A stretch of DNA of 64,000 nt from an uncultured Prochlorococcus sp. GTDB taxonomy: Bacteria > Cyanobacteriota > Cyanobacteriia > PCC-6307 > Cyanobiaceae. The translations under genes and the position numbers were made by a program. This document shows, one piece after another, positions 23,494 to 31,343 of the stretch (position 1 is the stretch's first letter; each line of letters starts with the position of its first letter). The notes below the pieces were generated by a model, which ran no database searches, was not told the DNA's origin, and worked only from the letters and a program-made list of their open reading frames with translations. The stretch covers positions 95,290-159,289 of the forward strand of contig CACPKH010000001.1 in the NCBI GenBank assembly GCA_902634515.1, in the 5' to 3' direction.

Positions 23494-23573
23494 ATAAAGA
23501 TAACTTTATCTCCTCATATCTTATGAAGGATTGTAGTGTGTGTGCCAGCTATTTAGCCTTCATTTTTTAAATT
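23494..23573 (+). promoter_or_regulatory. Conserved pcb 5' leader, copy 1
   Basis: Shares ATAAAGA...CTTTA.CT, a hairpin (23511-23530; TCCTCATA against TATGAAGGA with one bulged base), GTAGTGT and the final AAATTATG with the leaders of the other two pcb genes at comparable distances from the start. Confidence 0.6.
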
Positions 23574-24647
23574 ATGCAGACCTACGGAAACCCAGATGTC
23601 ACCTATGGGTGGTGGGTTGGTAATTCTGTAGTAACCAACAGAGCAGGGCGATTTATTGGCTCTCACGTTGGTCATACAGGAATTATTTGCTTCGCAACTG
23701 GTGCAAGTTGTTTATGGGAACTTGCACGTTTTGATTCCTCAATCCCTATGGGGCATCAAAGTTCTATATATCTCTCTCATTTGGCATCTCTTGGCATTGG
23801 CTTCGACGAGGCTGGAGTATGGACCGGAGCAGGTGTAGCAACAATTGCAATCTTTCACCTAATTTTTTCAGCAGTTTATGGAGGAGCAGGACTTCTTCAT
23901 TCTTTATTGTTTGACCCTGATCTACAAGGCGGTCCAATTGGCCGAGTAGATAGATTTAAATTGGAATGGGATAACCCTGACAATATGGTGTTTATCCTTG
24001 GCCATCATTTGATCTTTTTGGGTGTAGCGAATATCTGGTTTGTTGAATGGGCCAGAGTTCATGGAATCTATGACCCTGCAGTGGAGGCTGTGCGAACAGT
24101 TTTCCCAGGCTATGGAGATTTTGGAATGGTATGGGGACACCAATTTGACTTTGTAAAAATAGACAGCCTTGAGGATGTAATGAGCGGTCATGCATTCTTA
24201 GCTTTCTTGCAGATTACTGGTGGTGCTTTCCATATAGCTACAGGCTCTACAACACCTTTTGAGCGGAAACGCCTTGGTGAATATGACAAATTTAAAGGTT
24301 CTGGGCTTCTATCTGCCGAGGCAATTTTGTCATGGTCATTGGCTGGATTGTTTTTGATGGGAGTTGTTGCAGCATTCTGGGCCGCAACAAATACAACTGT
24401 TTACCCAACTGAGTGGTATGGCGAACCCCTTCAATTGAAGTTTGGTATTTCTCCTTATTGGGTTGATACTGGTGACATATCAGATTGCAAATACTTTTTT
24501 GGCCACACAACTCGTGCTGCTTTAGTTAACGTTCAATATTATTTTGCGTTCTTCTGTCTTCAAGGCCATTTGTGGCATGCCTTACGTGCTTTGGGATTCG
24601 ACTTCAGACGTATTCCTCAAGCAGTAGGAGGCTTGACTGAGGCTTGA
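23574..24647 (+). CDS. pcb: Pcb chlorophyll a/b antenna protein, copy 1
   Basis: A 357-residue six-helix membrane protein of the CP43/IsiA/Pcb family. It starts MQTYGNPDVTYGWWVGN, with His-bearing helices (HVGHTGIICFA, IAIFHLIFSAVYGG, ILGHHLIFLGVANIWFVEWAR, HAFLAFLQITGGAFH) and the ending GHLWHALRALGFDFRR. It lacks the large lumenal loop of CP43. It binds divinyl chlorophylls as a light-harvesting antenna around photosystem I or II. Which photosystem this copy serves cannot be told from sequence alone. Followed by a strong terminator. Confidence 0.95.
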   Translation: MQTYGNPDVTYGWWVGNSVVTNRAGRFIGSHVGHTGIICFATGASCLWELARFDSSIPMGHQSSIYLSHLASLGIGFDEAGVWTGAGVATIAIFHLIFSAVYGGAGLLHSLLFDPDLQGGPIGRVDRFKLEWDNPDNMVFILGHHLIFLGVANIWFVEWARVHGIYDPAVEAVRTVFPGYGDFGMVWGHQFDFVKIDSLEDVMSGHAFLAFLQITGGAFHIATGSTTPFERKRLGEYDKFKGSGLLSAEAILSWSLAGLFLMGVVAAFWAATNTTVYPTEWYGEPLQLKFGISPYWVDTGDISDCKYFFGHTTRAALVNVQYYFAFFCLQGHLWHALRALGFDFRRIPQAVGGLTEA

Positions 24648-24686
24648 TATTAGGGCCTTTGTTAAATCCTCGATTTAGTTTTTTTA

Positions 24687-24717
24687 AACCTTGCCATTAT
24701 TGGCAAGGTTTTTTTTT
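24687..24717 (+). terminator. Terminator after pcb copy 1
   Basis: A perfect 10-bp stem AACCTTGCCA / TGGCAAGGTT with a four-base loop followed by T's, 40 bp after the pcb stop. Confidence 0.9.
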
Positions 24718-24724
24718 GCCAATA

Positions 24725-24756
24725 AAAAAGGCTGAGTTTTTAACCTCAACCTTTTA
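24725..24756 (-). terminator. Terminator for the minus-strand gene at 24783
   Basis: On the minus strand AAGGTTGAG pairs with CTCAGCCTT (one U-G wobble) and is followed by T's. It converges on the pcb terminator. Confidence 0.75.
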
Positions 24757-24782
24757 ATTGTTTTACTTAGTAAAACTGAGCT

Positions 24783-24974
24783 TTATTTCTTAGCCCATGG
24801 ATCAATCCTTTTGGAGTCATCAGAATAATAAAAAAACTGACTCATGCCAAAGAATGCCCCTAATCCACATAGTGCAGCGCCTAAGTTAAAGCCTCCTGAA
24901 GGCTTTATTATTCCTAGGTCTGAAGGATGTGGTAATTGAGTGGCGAAATCAAGAATGTGAGTAGGGTCAATCAT
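24783..24974 (-). CDS. Pcb-interleaved small membrane protein A, 63 aa
   Basis: ATG start. IDPTHILDFATQLPHPSDLG, then PSGGFNLGAALCGLGAFFGMSQFFYY and a charged tail DDSKRIDPWAKK. One hydrophobic span. It shares MI..H, GGF, G..A...SQF.Y and the acidic/basic tail with the genes at 25024-25176 and 26582-26794. All three are on the minus strand between pcb genes. I do not recognise the family; an accessory subunit of a Pcb-photosystem complex is an inference from position. Confidence 0.72.
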   Translation of the reverse strand: MIDPTHILDFATQLPHPSDLGIIKPSGGFNLGAALCGLGAFFGMSQFFYYSDDSKRIDPWAKK

Positions 24975-25023
24975 TTAATTGGAAAATAAGTTTTTGCTAA
25001 ATCAGATCTGTATGAACTGATAA

Positions 25024-25176
25024 TTACCCTTTTGAAGGATCGTTTTGATCTAAACCGTAATAGATGAACTGAGATACCTGGACAAATGCAATTAGTCCAC
25101 ATACTGCTGCTAGGCCGTTAAACCCACCAACTGTAATGGTAGAAAATAGAGGAGTTGAGTGAATGAGGGTAATCAT
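25024..25176 (-). CDS. Pcb-interleaved small membrane protein B, 50 aa
   Basis: An ATG frame of 50 codons: ITLIHSTPLFSTITVGGFNG, then LAAVCGLIAFVQVSQFIYY and the tail GLDQNDPSKG. It is the shortest of the three paralogues: the LDFATQLPHPSD segment of A and C is missing, but GGF...G..A..QVSQF.Y..D.NDP is kept. It is upstream of gene A on the same strand (49 bp gap), probably cotranscribed. Confidence 0.72.
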   Translation of the reverse strand: MITLIHSTPLFSTITVGGFNGLAAVCGLIAFVQVSQFIYYGLDQNDPSKG

Positions 25177-25278
25177 TTAATCGATAAAAGATTGCAAAAT
25201 TTCCTAATAGATAAACATAAAGAGCACAGAAAATCTCATCTCGTTGCATGTTGAAAAATGTTTTTTTATTTCTCTTAC

Positions 25279-25366
25279 ATAAAGACCTTTAACTATTCCG
25301 TACATATTTATGGACCACCATGTAGTGTTCATGGGGAATAGCGCCTTTTTCGCTCAAAAAGAAATT
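25279..25366 (+). promoter_or_regulatory. Conserved pcb 5' leader, copy 2
   Basis: ATAAAGACCTTTAACTATTC is shared exactly with the leader of copy 3. The hairpin TCCGTA-CATATT-TATGGA (25297-25314) is in the same place as the differently sequenced hairpins of copies 1 and 3, followed by GTAGTGTTCAT. Confidence 0.62.
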
Positions 25367-26416
25367 ATGCAGACCTACGGAAACCCAGATGTCACCTACG
25401 GGTGGTGGGCTGGTAATTCTGGAGTCACCAACCGCTCAGGCAAATTCATTGCAGCTCATGCTGCTCATACAGGACTAATTGCCTTTGGGTGCGGTGCAGC
25501 CACACTTGTGGAACTAGCAGGCTTTGATCCTTCATTACCAATGGGTCATCAGAGTTCTCTTTTCCTTGCTCACTTGGCATCTGTCGGTATTGGATTTGAT
25601 GATGCTGGCGTATGGACAGGTGTTGGTGTCGCCAATATTGCCATCGTTCACTTGATTCTCTCCATGGTTTATGGGGGGGGAGGCCTTTTGCATTCTGTCT
25701 ACTTCACAGGAGATATGCAGGATTCAGAAGTGCCACAAGCTAGAAAGTTCAAATTGGAATGGGATAACCCTGACAATCAGACTTTTATCCTTGGCCACCA
25801 TTTGCTGTTTTTTGGTGTTGCCAATATCTGGTTCGTAGAATGGGCCAGAATACATGGAATTTACGACCCTGCTATTGATGCAGTTCGTCAGGTTAACTAC
25901 AACCTTGACCTTACCCAGATTTGGAATCATCAGTTTGATTTCCTTGCTATTGACAGCCTTGAGGATGTCATGGGTGGACATGCTTTCTTAGCCTTTTTCC
26001 AGCTTGGGGGTGGAGCTTTCCATATTGCAACTAAGCAAATTGGAACTTATACAAAATTCAAGGGAAAAGGCTTGCTTTCAGCTGAAGCAATTCTTTCTTG
26101 GTCTTTAGCAGGTATTGGTTGGATGGCATGTGTGGCAGCTTTCTGGGCCGCTTCAAACACAACTGTTTATCCAGAGGCCTGGTATGGAGAAGTCCTACAA
26201 TTTAAATTTGGGATTGCTCCTTATTGGGTAGATACTGTTCCTGGCGGAACTGCTTTCTTAGGCCATACAACCAGAGCTGCTTTGGTTAATGTCCATTACT
26301 ATTTAGGCTTCTTCTTTATACAAGGCCATCTTTGGCACGCATTGAGAGCTATGGGATTTGACTTCAAGCGTTTGCTTGACAGGACTGGTCCATTTGGAAT
26401 ACCAAGAACTCTTTGA
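25367..26416 (+). CDS. pcb: Pcb chlorophyll a/b antenna protein, copy 2
   Basis: A 349-residue six-helix Pcb protein; I place the start at the ATG at 25367, aligned with the other copies (MQTYGNPDVTYGWWAGN). An upstream frame to 25310 overlaps the conserved leader and is unlikely to be translated. Distinct features are HAAHTGLIAFGCGAATLVEL in helix I and a shorter loop before helix V (TKQIGTYTKF). Light-harvesting antenna in the thylakoid. Followed by an 18-bp perfect inverted repeat terminator. Confidence 0.95.
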   Translation: MQTYGNPDVTYGWWAGNSGVTNRSGKFIAAHAAHTGLIAFGCGAATLVELAGFDPSLPMGHQSSLFLAHLASVGIGFDDAGVWTGVGVANIAIVHLILSMVYGGGGLLHSVYFTGDMQDSEVPQARKFKLEWDNPDNQTFILGHHLLFFGVANIWFVEWARIHGIYDPAIDAVRQVNYNLDLTQIWNHQFDFLAIDSLEDVMGGHAFLAFFQLGGGAFHIATKQIGTYTKFKGKGLLSAEAILSWSLAGIGWMACVAAFWAASNTTVYPEAWYGEVLQFKFGIAPYWVDTVPGGTAFLGHTTRAALVNVHYYLGFFFIQGHLWHALRAMGFDFKRLLDRTGPFGIPRTL

Positions 26417-26462
26417 AATAAAAGAGGACTTAGTTTTTCTATTAAGATTTAATAGTTTAAAA

Positions 26463-26506
26463 GCCAATAAAAAAACCCCTGCTTATATAGGGGTTTTTTT
26501 ATTGGC
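26463..26506. terminator. Strong bidirectional terminator after pcb copy 2
   Basis: An 18-bp perfect inverted repeat from GCCAAT through AAAAAAACCCCT (26463-26480) to its complement (26489-26506), loop GCTTATAT. Works on both strands. Confidence 0.9.
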
Positions 26507-26527
26507 TTGGTTTTTTTATTAACCATA

Positions 26528-26558
26528 AAAAAAGCAGAGCTTTTGACTCTGCTTTTTT
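26528..26558. terminator. Second terminator hairpin before gene C
   Basis: AAAAAAGCAGAG-CTTTTGA-CTCTGCTTTTTT, a perfect stem with A/T flanks. Suited to ending the minus-strand gene at 26582 and backing up the pcb terminator. Confidence 0.85.
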
Positions 26559-26581
26559 ATTTGATTAATTAAATAATCAAA

Positions 26582-26794
26582 TTATCTAGATAACTTTTGT
26601 CTTTCAGTCCCTTCAAACTTTTCAGGATCATTACAGTCTCTCGCATACCAATGAAACTGAGATACTTGAATTATTGCAAGTATTCCAAAAATTACTGGGA
26701 GCAATTGGAATCCACCTGATGGCTTTACTAAACCTATGTCTGATGGGTGAGGTAGCTGCGTCGCGAAATCCAGTAAATGCGAGAAATCAATCAT
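26582..26794 (-). CDS. Pcb-interleaved small membrane protein C, 70 aa
   Basis: ATG start. IDFSHLLDFATQLPHPSDIG, then PSGGFQLLPVIFGILAIIQV and SQFHWYARDCNDPEKFEG with a basic end RQKLSR. It is close to gene A over the N-terminal 30 residues (LDFATQLPHPSD.G..KPSGGF) and to B in VSQF...DxNDP. One span, long soluble tail. Sits between pcb copies 2 and 3, opposite strand. Confidence 0.72.
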   Translation of the reverse strand: MIDFSHLLDFATQLPHPSDIGLVKPSGGFQLLPVIFGILAIIQVSQFHWYARDCNDPEKFEGTERQKLSR

Positions 26795-27281
26795 CTATGC
26801 AATGAAAAGTAGATAAGTTATAGCCTAGAGCTTGGAATTATTTGCATGAAAAGGGGTTTTTTGACAAAACTGTTAATTTAATCAATCTATAAACACCTTA
26901 GAAATCCATTTATAAAATTCAAAATTAAGGGAATTAGCTTTGAACCTTGATTGATTAGGAATGAAGTTTTTAAAATGTGAAAACCTTAAAACTTTCGAGC
27001 TTATCTCCGGTATAACTTCACTTCCACTTTCCAACCCCAAGTCAGCTCTAGTTACTTCTTAATGATTTTTTTTTATTTTTACTTTTTTGTTTTGAAATCA
27101 TATTTAGTAAGCTCCATCCATCTGTTGGTCATATAAATCTTTTTACTTGAACTTTCTAAAGCATTGCACTGCAGTCCTTTTCCCTTAATTGAATAATCAT
27201 AATGAGTTGAAATTTTTTTATAAAATTTGCTTGTTCAACCTGTTTTTCTCTTCAGATCAATATTTATTTCCTACCAACTAA
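26795..27281. other. AT-rich gap upstream of pcb copy 3
   Basis: About 490 bp with no supported gene; it should hold the promoters of gene C (left end) and pcb copy 3 (right end). No clear hairpins or repeats other than the leader that follows. Confidence 0.5.
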
Positions 27282-27365
27282 ATAAAGACCTTTAACTATT
27301 CTGCGCATATTTAATGAGCGCAGTGTAATGTTCATTGGATATTCGCCTGTATTGCTTAAAAAATT
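27282..27365 (+). promoter_or_regulatory. Conserved pcb 5' leader, copy 3
   Basis: Same opening ATAAAGACCTTTAACTATTC as copy 2. The hairpin is a perfect 6-bp stem CTGCGC...GCGCAG (27301-27323) at the equivalent position, followed by GTGTAATGTTCAT and ending AAAATTATG. Confidence 0.62.
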
Positions 27366-28451
27366 ATGCAGACCTATGGAAATCCAGAAGTTACCTATGG
27401 ATGGTGGGCTGGTAATTCTGTAGTTACCAACCGCTCTGGCCGATTTATTGCCTCACATGTAGGCCATACAGGCTTGATCTGCTTTGCAGCTGGTGGTAGC
27501 ACTCTTTGGGAGCTGGCTAGGTACAACCCAGAAATACCTATGGGACATCAAAGCTCCCTGTTCTTGGCTCATCTTGCTTCTATTGGCATTGGCTTTGATG
27601 AAGCTGGGGCTTGGACAGGGGCTGGTGTAGCAACTATTGCGATCTTTCACCTTATTTTCTCAATGGTATATGGAGGAGGAGGGCTCCTTCATGGAATACT
27701 TTTTGACGAAAATGTAGAAGAAAGTGAAGTCTTACAAGCTAAGAAATTTAAGCTTGAATGGAATAACCCTGATAACCAAACTTTTATTCTTGGTCACCAT
27801 TTAATTTTCTTTGGTGTGGCTTGTGTTTGGTTTGTTGAATGGGCAAGGATTCATGGCATTTATGATCCTGCTTTAGAAACAGTTCGTCAGGTCAATTACA
27901 ATCTTGACCTATCAATGATTTGGCAAAGACAGTTTGATTTCATTACTATTGACAGCCTTGAGGATGTCATGGGAGGTCATGCTTTTTTAGGCTTCGTTGA
28001 AATTACTGGTGGAGCTTTTCACATCGTTGCAGGATCAACTCCATGGCAAGACAAAAGACTTGGGGAATGGAGCAAATTTAAAGGAGCAGAACTGCTCTCA
28101 GCTGAAGCTGTTCTTTCTTGGTCTTTAGCAGGTATTGGCTGGATGGCTATTGTTGCTGCCTTTTGGGCTGCTTCAAATACCACTGTCTATCCAGAATCTT
28201 GGTATGGAGAAGTTCTTCAGCTTAAGTTCTCTGTTTCTCCTTATTGGATTGACACTGGAGACTTATCAGATGCAACAGCTTTTTGGGGACACTCCACTAG
28301 AGCAGCTCTTGTAAATGTTCACTATTACCTTGGATTCTTCTTCTTACAAGGACATTTTTGGCATGCTTTACGTGCCTTAGGATTTAACTTTAAGAACGTA
28401 GGAGCCTCTATAGGTAATGAAAAGAGTGCGACCTTCACTATTAATTCTTGA
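27366..28451 (+). CDS. pcb: Pcb chlorophyll a/b antenna protein, copy 3
   Basis: A 361-residue six-helix Pcb protein (MQTYGNPEVTYGWWAGN), closer in its loop architecture to copy 1 (STPWQDKRLGEWSKFKG, WIDTGDLSDATAFWGH), with a longer C-terminal tail (GASIGNEKSATFTINS). Thylakoid light-harvesting antenna. The next gene on the same strand is flavodoxin, an arrangement that recalls the iron-stress isiAB operon of other cyanobacteria. A terminator lies between them, so read-through or separate promoters must decide coexpression. Confidence 0.95.
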   Translation: MQTYGNPEVTYGWWAGNSVVTNRSGRFIASHVGHTGLICFAAGGSTLWELARYNPEIPMGHQSSLFLAHLASIGIGFDEAGAWTGAGVATIAIFHLIFSMVYGGGGLLHGILFDENVEESEVLQAKKFKLEWNNPDNQTFILGHHLIFFGVACVWFVEWARIHGIYDPALETVRQVNYNLDLSMIWQRQFDFITIDSLEDVMGGHAFLGFVEITGGAFHIVAGSTPWQDKRLGEWSKFKGAELLSAEAVLSWSLAGIGWMAIVAAFWAASNTTVYPESWYGEVLQLKFSVSPYWIDTGDLSDATAFWGHSTRAALVNVHYYLGFFFLQGHFWHALRALGFNFKNVGASIGNEKSATFTINS

Positions 28452-28498
28452 TAGTTGATTCTTAATCCACTTACTTTTACTAACTAAAAGTTTCTTTT

Positions 28499-28526
28499 AA
28501 AAACCTCGTTTTAACGAGGTTTTTTA
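28499..28526 (+). terminator. Terminator between pcb copy 3 and isiB
   Basis: AAAAACCTCGTT-TT-AACGAGGTTTTT, a perfect stem with a T tract, 48 bp after the pcb stop. Confidence 0.88.
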
Positions 28527-28660
28527 TTGCCTTGATTTAATTATGAGAGGTCTTAATACTGTCTTTACCGCGACATGTATAAGAAGACACGTTGAAAAGT
28601 AACCAGTTTCCCTCAAAGAACCATTCATTGATATATAAAAAACAAGTTATAAGAAAACTA

Positions 28661-29185
28661 ATGACCATAGGAATTTATTTCGCCACAACCACTGGAAAAA
28701 CTGAAGATATTGCTGAAAGGATTCATGGCTTACTTCAAGGAGCTGAATCCCCAAAAGATATTTCAGATGTGGATGATCTAAATGAACTCGCTAATCATGA
28801 CGGGATTATTTGTGGAATCCCAACTTGGAACACTGGAGCTGATTCAGAAAGGTCTGGTACTACATGGGATTCTCTGCTTGATGAGATTGGAGGGTTGAGC
28901 CTTTCTGGAAAGAAAGTTGCAATCTTTGGATTAGGTGACTCATCTACTTATACAGAAAATTATTGCGATGCAATGGAAGAACTGCATAGGTTTTTCAAAA
29001 GTGCAGGAGCATCAATGGTTGGATATGTAACTACATCTGAATATACTTTTGATGAGTCAAAAAGCGTTCTGGGCGATAGTTTTTGTGGACTACCTTTAGA
29101 TGAAGACAGCGAGTCAGATATGACAGACTCTCGCATTTCTAAGTGGGTTGATCAGTTAAAATCTGAGATTCCAGGATTATCTTAA
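28661..29185 (+). CDS. isiB: Flavodoxin
   Basis: A 174-residue long-chain flavodoxin from the ATG at 28661 (the longer frame from 28592 adds a non-homologous stretch). The FMN phosphate loop is FATTTGKTEDIAERI. The isoalloxazine loops are seen in PTWNTGADSERSGT (Trp) and GLGDSSTYTENYCDAM (Tyr). It replaces ferredoxin as electron carrier from photosystem I when iron is scarce. Position after a pcb gene fits the isiAB theme. Confidence 0.95.
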   Translation: MTIGIYFATTTGKTEDIAERIHGLLQGAESPKDISDVDDLNELANHDGIICGIPTWNTGADSERSGTTWDSLLDEIGGLSLSGKKVAIFGLGDSSTYTENYCDAMEELHRFFKSAGASMVGYVTTSEYTFDESKSVLGDSFCGLPLDEDSESDMTDSRISKWVDQLKSEIPGLS

Positions 29186-29235
29186 AAATTTTAAATTGCT
29201 TCTTATTCCAAGTTTTGAGTTAAATCTTCTAATAG

Positions 29236-29439
29236 CTAATCGTCAAACTCAGGCTTAGGACGTTTCTTGACTTTACCTGTAAGAAGTTCATGTAATGCAT
29301 CAAGAGAGTTGTAAACCTCTTTGAGCTCTGTTTTCTCTGGGAGCAAGCCGTCTTCTCTAAGCATTTGATCTAGATCTCTTAGCTCTTGGCGTATATAGCG
29401 CAAATGAGAGCAGACCTCTTCTCGTTTACTAGTGGACAT
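29236..29439 (-). CDS. Small conserved-looking hypothetical, 67 aa
   Basis: A soluble, charged helical protein (SHLRYIRQELRDLDQMLRED, KTELKEVYNSLDALHELLTG), ending KRPKPEFDD. It looks like a two-helix hairpin. Possibly conserved in picocyanobacteria; no function. ATG start. Confidence 0.6.
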   Translation of the reverse strand: MSTSKREEVCSHLRYIRQELRDLDQMLREDGLLPEKTELKEVYNSLDALHELLTGKVKKRPKPEFDD

Positions 29440-29563
29440 TAAATATCAGTTTGATTTTTAAAGGTTAAGCCTCTATGAGCAACTTGCAAAACTGTATTTC
29501 TCTGTACGTAATAAAAAGCTTTTTATTACCTTAGCTTATCTTTGATTCAACTAAAAAAATATT

Positions 29564-29902
29564 TTATCCAAAGGTAGAACCGTTGTAACCCCAGTTCTTT
29601 GCTTGTATATCTTCAAAGTTTATATAAATTCGATCTTTTTCTATTCCCAAGATCTCATTAATTATATTGCATAGTTCCGATGACATTTTTGTTGGATTTA
29701 AAGAACCTATTGATTTAACTTCGACATAGCAGGAATTATCTTTTTGGCCTCCAAAGATCATTGGAACATTCGTTTGAATAGAAGTCATTACATACCTTTC
29801 TGGCTTTCCTGTTAACTGAGCCATTTTAAGAGAAATAGCTTTTAGGAGCTCATCTATTCCTTTGTTTTCATTGGAAGAAGTTCTAATGGTAATTAGTGGC
29901 AT
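29564..29902 (-). CDS. MIF/tautomerase-family protein
   Basis: A 112-residue protein with the catalytic Pro immediately after the initiator Met (MPLITIRTS), QLTGKPERYVMTSIQTNVPM in the middle, and NEILGIEKDRIYINFEDIQA near the end, all typical of macrophage migration inhibitory factor/phenylpyruvate tautomerase homologues. They form trimers. The natural substrate in cyanobacteria is unknown. Confidence 0.9.
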   Translation of the reverse strand: MPLITIRTSSNENKGIDELLKAISLKMAQLTGKPERYVMTSIQTNVPMIFGGQKDNSCYVEVKSIGSLNPTKMSSELCNIINEILGIEKDRIYINFEDIQAKNWGYNGSTFG

Positions 29903-29926
29903 AATAATTATTTTTTAAATACTTTA

Positions 29927-30064
29927 TCAAATATTAGAATAATCTAAAGATATTGGTTGTTCTCTTTCTAACTCTTTTACTTGTGAAAGCCTTTTGCTAA
30001 AAGGAATATTTAAAAAAATAGTTTCTTTTCTAGATCGGTTTTTGATCACGATAAATGCTCCCAT
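29927..30064 (-). CDS. Possible small basic protein, 45 aa
   Basis: An ATG frame of 45 codons on the minus strand: GAFIVIKNRSRKETIFLNIP, then SKRLSQVKELEREQPISLDY. Composition is protein-like, but no ribosome-binding site is evident and no family is recognised. It is upstream of the tautomerase gene on the same strand. Confidence 0.4.
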   Translation of the reverse strand: MGAFIVIKNRSRKETIFLNIPFSKRLSQVKELEREQPISLDYSNI

Positions 30065-30099
30065 AGGTTAGATTAGCCCGACAAAACAAATTTTTATTG

Positions 30100-30279
30100 A
30101 TGAGGGAGCTTTTCAGGTCGGTATTAGAAGGTGATAACGATTCAATTGATACAAATGGAACTCAATTTGTAATTATGGGAGGAGCTTTAATTTTTTTTAA
30201 TTTGTTTCTTATGCTTTGCTTAGGAATTTATTGGATTAATCCCTCTGTTCATGAATATATTTCTGGTAGGCCACTATAA
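30100..30279 (+). CDS. Small single-span membrane protein, 59 aa
   Basis: From the ATG at 30100 (a TTG three bases earlier is also possible). Polar N-terminus (RELFRSVLEGDNDSIDTNG), hydrophobic span (FVIMGGALIFFNLFLMLCLG) and short tail IYWINPSVHEYISGRPL. No family recognised. Confidence 0.55.
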   Translation: MRELFRSVLEGDNDSIDTNGTQFVIMGGALIFFNLFLMLCLGIYWINPSVHEYISGRPL

Positions 30280-30405
30280 GAGCTGAATTGAATTTTTTCT
30301 CTTAGAAGAAATTTTTAAAGTAACTTGATATTTCTATTATTGGAATAGACTTTGACTTAAGAGAGATAATAATTAGATATTAAATATTCTTTTCAGCCTT
30401 AAGAC

Positions 30406-30957
30406 ATGTTTTCATATTCAATTTTTAAAAGAATTTTCTTTTTGATAATCTCTTTTGCTTTGTTTTCCCTACCTTTGAATTCGGCGCAGGCTGTTTTGCA
30501 GGAGGGAGATGAAGTTCCTAATTATGTTCGGTCACAGATCACTGGTATTGACCTTCATGGTCAAGATCTTTCCAAGTCTTCCATAGCCGGTGCTACGGCA
30601 AGAGATGCAGATTTAAGCAACGTTGACTTGCATGGAACTGTTTTGACTTTATCTGATTTAAAAGGTTCTAATTTAAATGGAATAAACCTTACTGACACAC
30701 TCTCTGACAGAGTAAATTTTCAAAAAACTGACCTTAGGAATTCAATATTGGTCAACATGATTGCTTCTGGGAGTAGTTTTGCGGGTGCTCAGATATCTGG
30801 AGCAGATTTTTCTTATGCAGTTCTTGATAGCGATGACCAGAAAAACTTATGTGAGATAGCAGATGGAGTAAATCCTGTTACTGGTATTTCGACTAGAGAC
30901 AGCCTTGAATGCTCTGACAATGGCGGTGGATACAAGCCTCCTATGCCAACTGTGTAA
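30406..30957 (+). CDS. Exported pentapeptide-repeat protein
   Basis: A 183-residue protein. Signal peptide (about 1-29, ending NSAQA), then about 15 pentapeptide-like A(D/N)LxG units ([39 protein letters not shown]). The C-terminal [21 protein letters not shown] has two Cys likely in a disulfide. This matches lumenal/periplasmic pentapeptide proteins of cyanobacteria and plastids, whose role is not settled. Confidence 0.85.
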   Translation: MFSYSIFKRIFFLIISFALFSLPLNSAQAVLQEGDEVPNYVRSQITGIDLHGQDLSKSSIAGATARDADLSNVDLHGTVLTLSDLKGSNLNGINLTDTLSDRVNFQKTDLRNSILVNMIASGSSFAGAQISGADFSYAVLDSDDQKNLCEIADGVNPVTGISTRDSLECSDNGGGYKPPMPTV

Positions 30958-31075
30958 GAGCTTTTTGCTGCTTTATAGCTTTTTCTAAAAAGCATTTATA
31001 TTTTGTTTGGAAGATATTTGTGGAAATTTAGCTTATGTAAGAGCGATATTTATATTGATATCCCTTGAGGATTTA

Positions 31076-31261
31076 ATGAACAAACTAAAACCATATACAG
31101 TTCGTTATCGTTCCTTTGATAATGGAACAATAGAAAACTGTTTCTATGCTTATGATTGCTTTGAAGCCAGAATGCTTGCTATGGAATTTAATAAATACAT
31201 TAATGATCACCCCAATTGCATTGATTTAATTAGATGTGAAGAGCTTTCCCCATTAAAATAA
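31076..31261 (+). CDS. Small soluble hypothetical protein, 61 aa
   Basis: From the ATG at 31076, preceded by GAGGA; the longer frame to 31007 lacks support. NKLKPYTVRYRSFDNGTIEN, YDCFEARMLAMEFNKYI, ends CIDLIRCEELSPLK. Compact alpha/beta appearance. No family recognised. Confidence 0.6.
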   Translation: MNKLKPYTVRYRSFDNGTIENCFYAYDCFEARMLAMEFNKYINDHPNCIDLIRCEELSPLK

Positions 31262-31343
31262 TCTGACTTAAAACAAGTCAGTTCTTAAAGATTTTAATGA
31301 AAATCTATGCAAAGCATAATTTCAAAAAAAAATAAAGACGTAA

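Noticed and set aside
23922..24195. Antisense frames within pcb genes (also at 25724-25981 and 27453-27650)
   Set aside because: They recur at the same places in the pcb copies because the pcb coding sequence is conserved, not because an antisense protein is.
25310..25366. Longer N-terminus for pcb copy 2
   Set aside because: The extra 19 codons coincide with the conserved leader, and the other copies begin at the equivalent of 25367.
23574..28451. Possible CRISPR or transposon repeats suggested by long similar DNA blocks
   Set aside because: The repeats are coding similarity among three pcb paralogues; there are no short regularly spaced repeats, transposase genes or terminal inverted repeats.
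28592..28660. Longer N-terminus for flavodoxin
   Set aside because: The 23 extra residues are not flavodoxin-like; the fold begins directly after the ATG at 28661.
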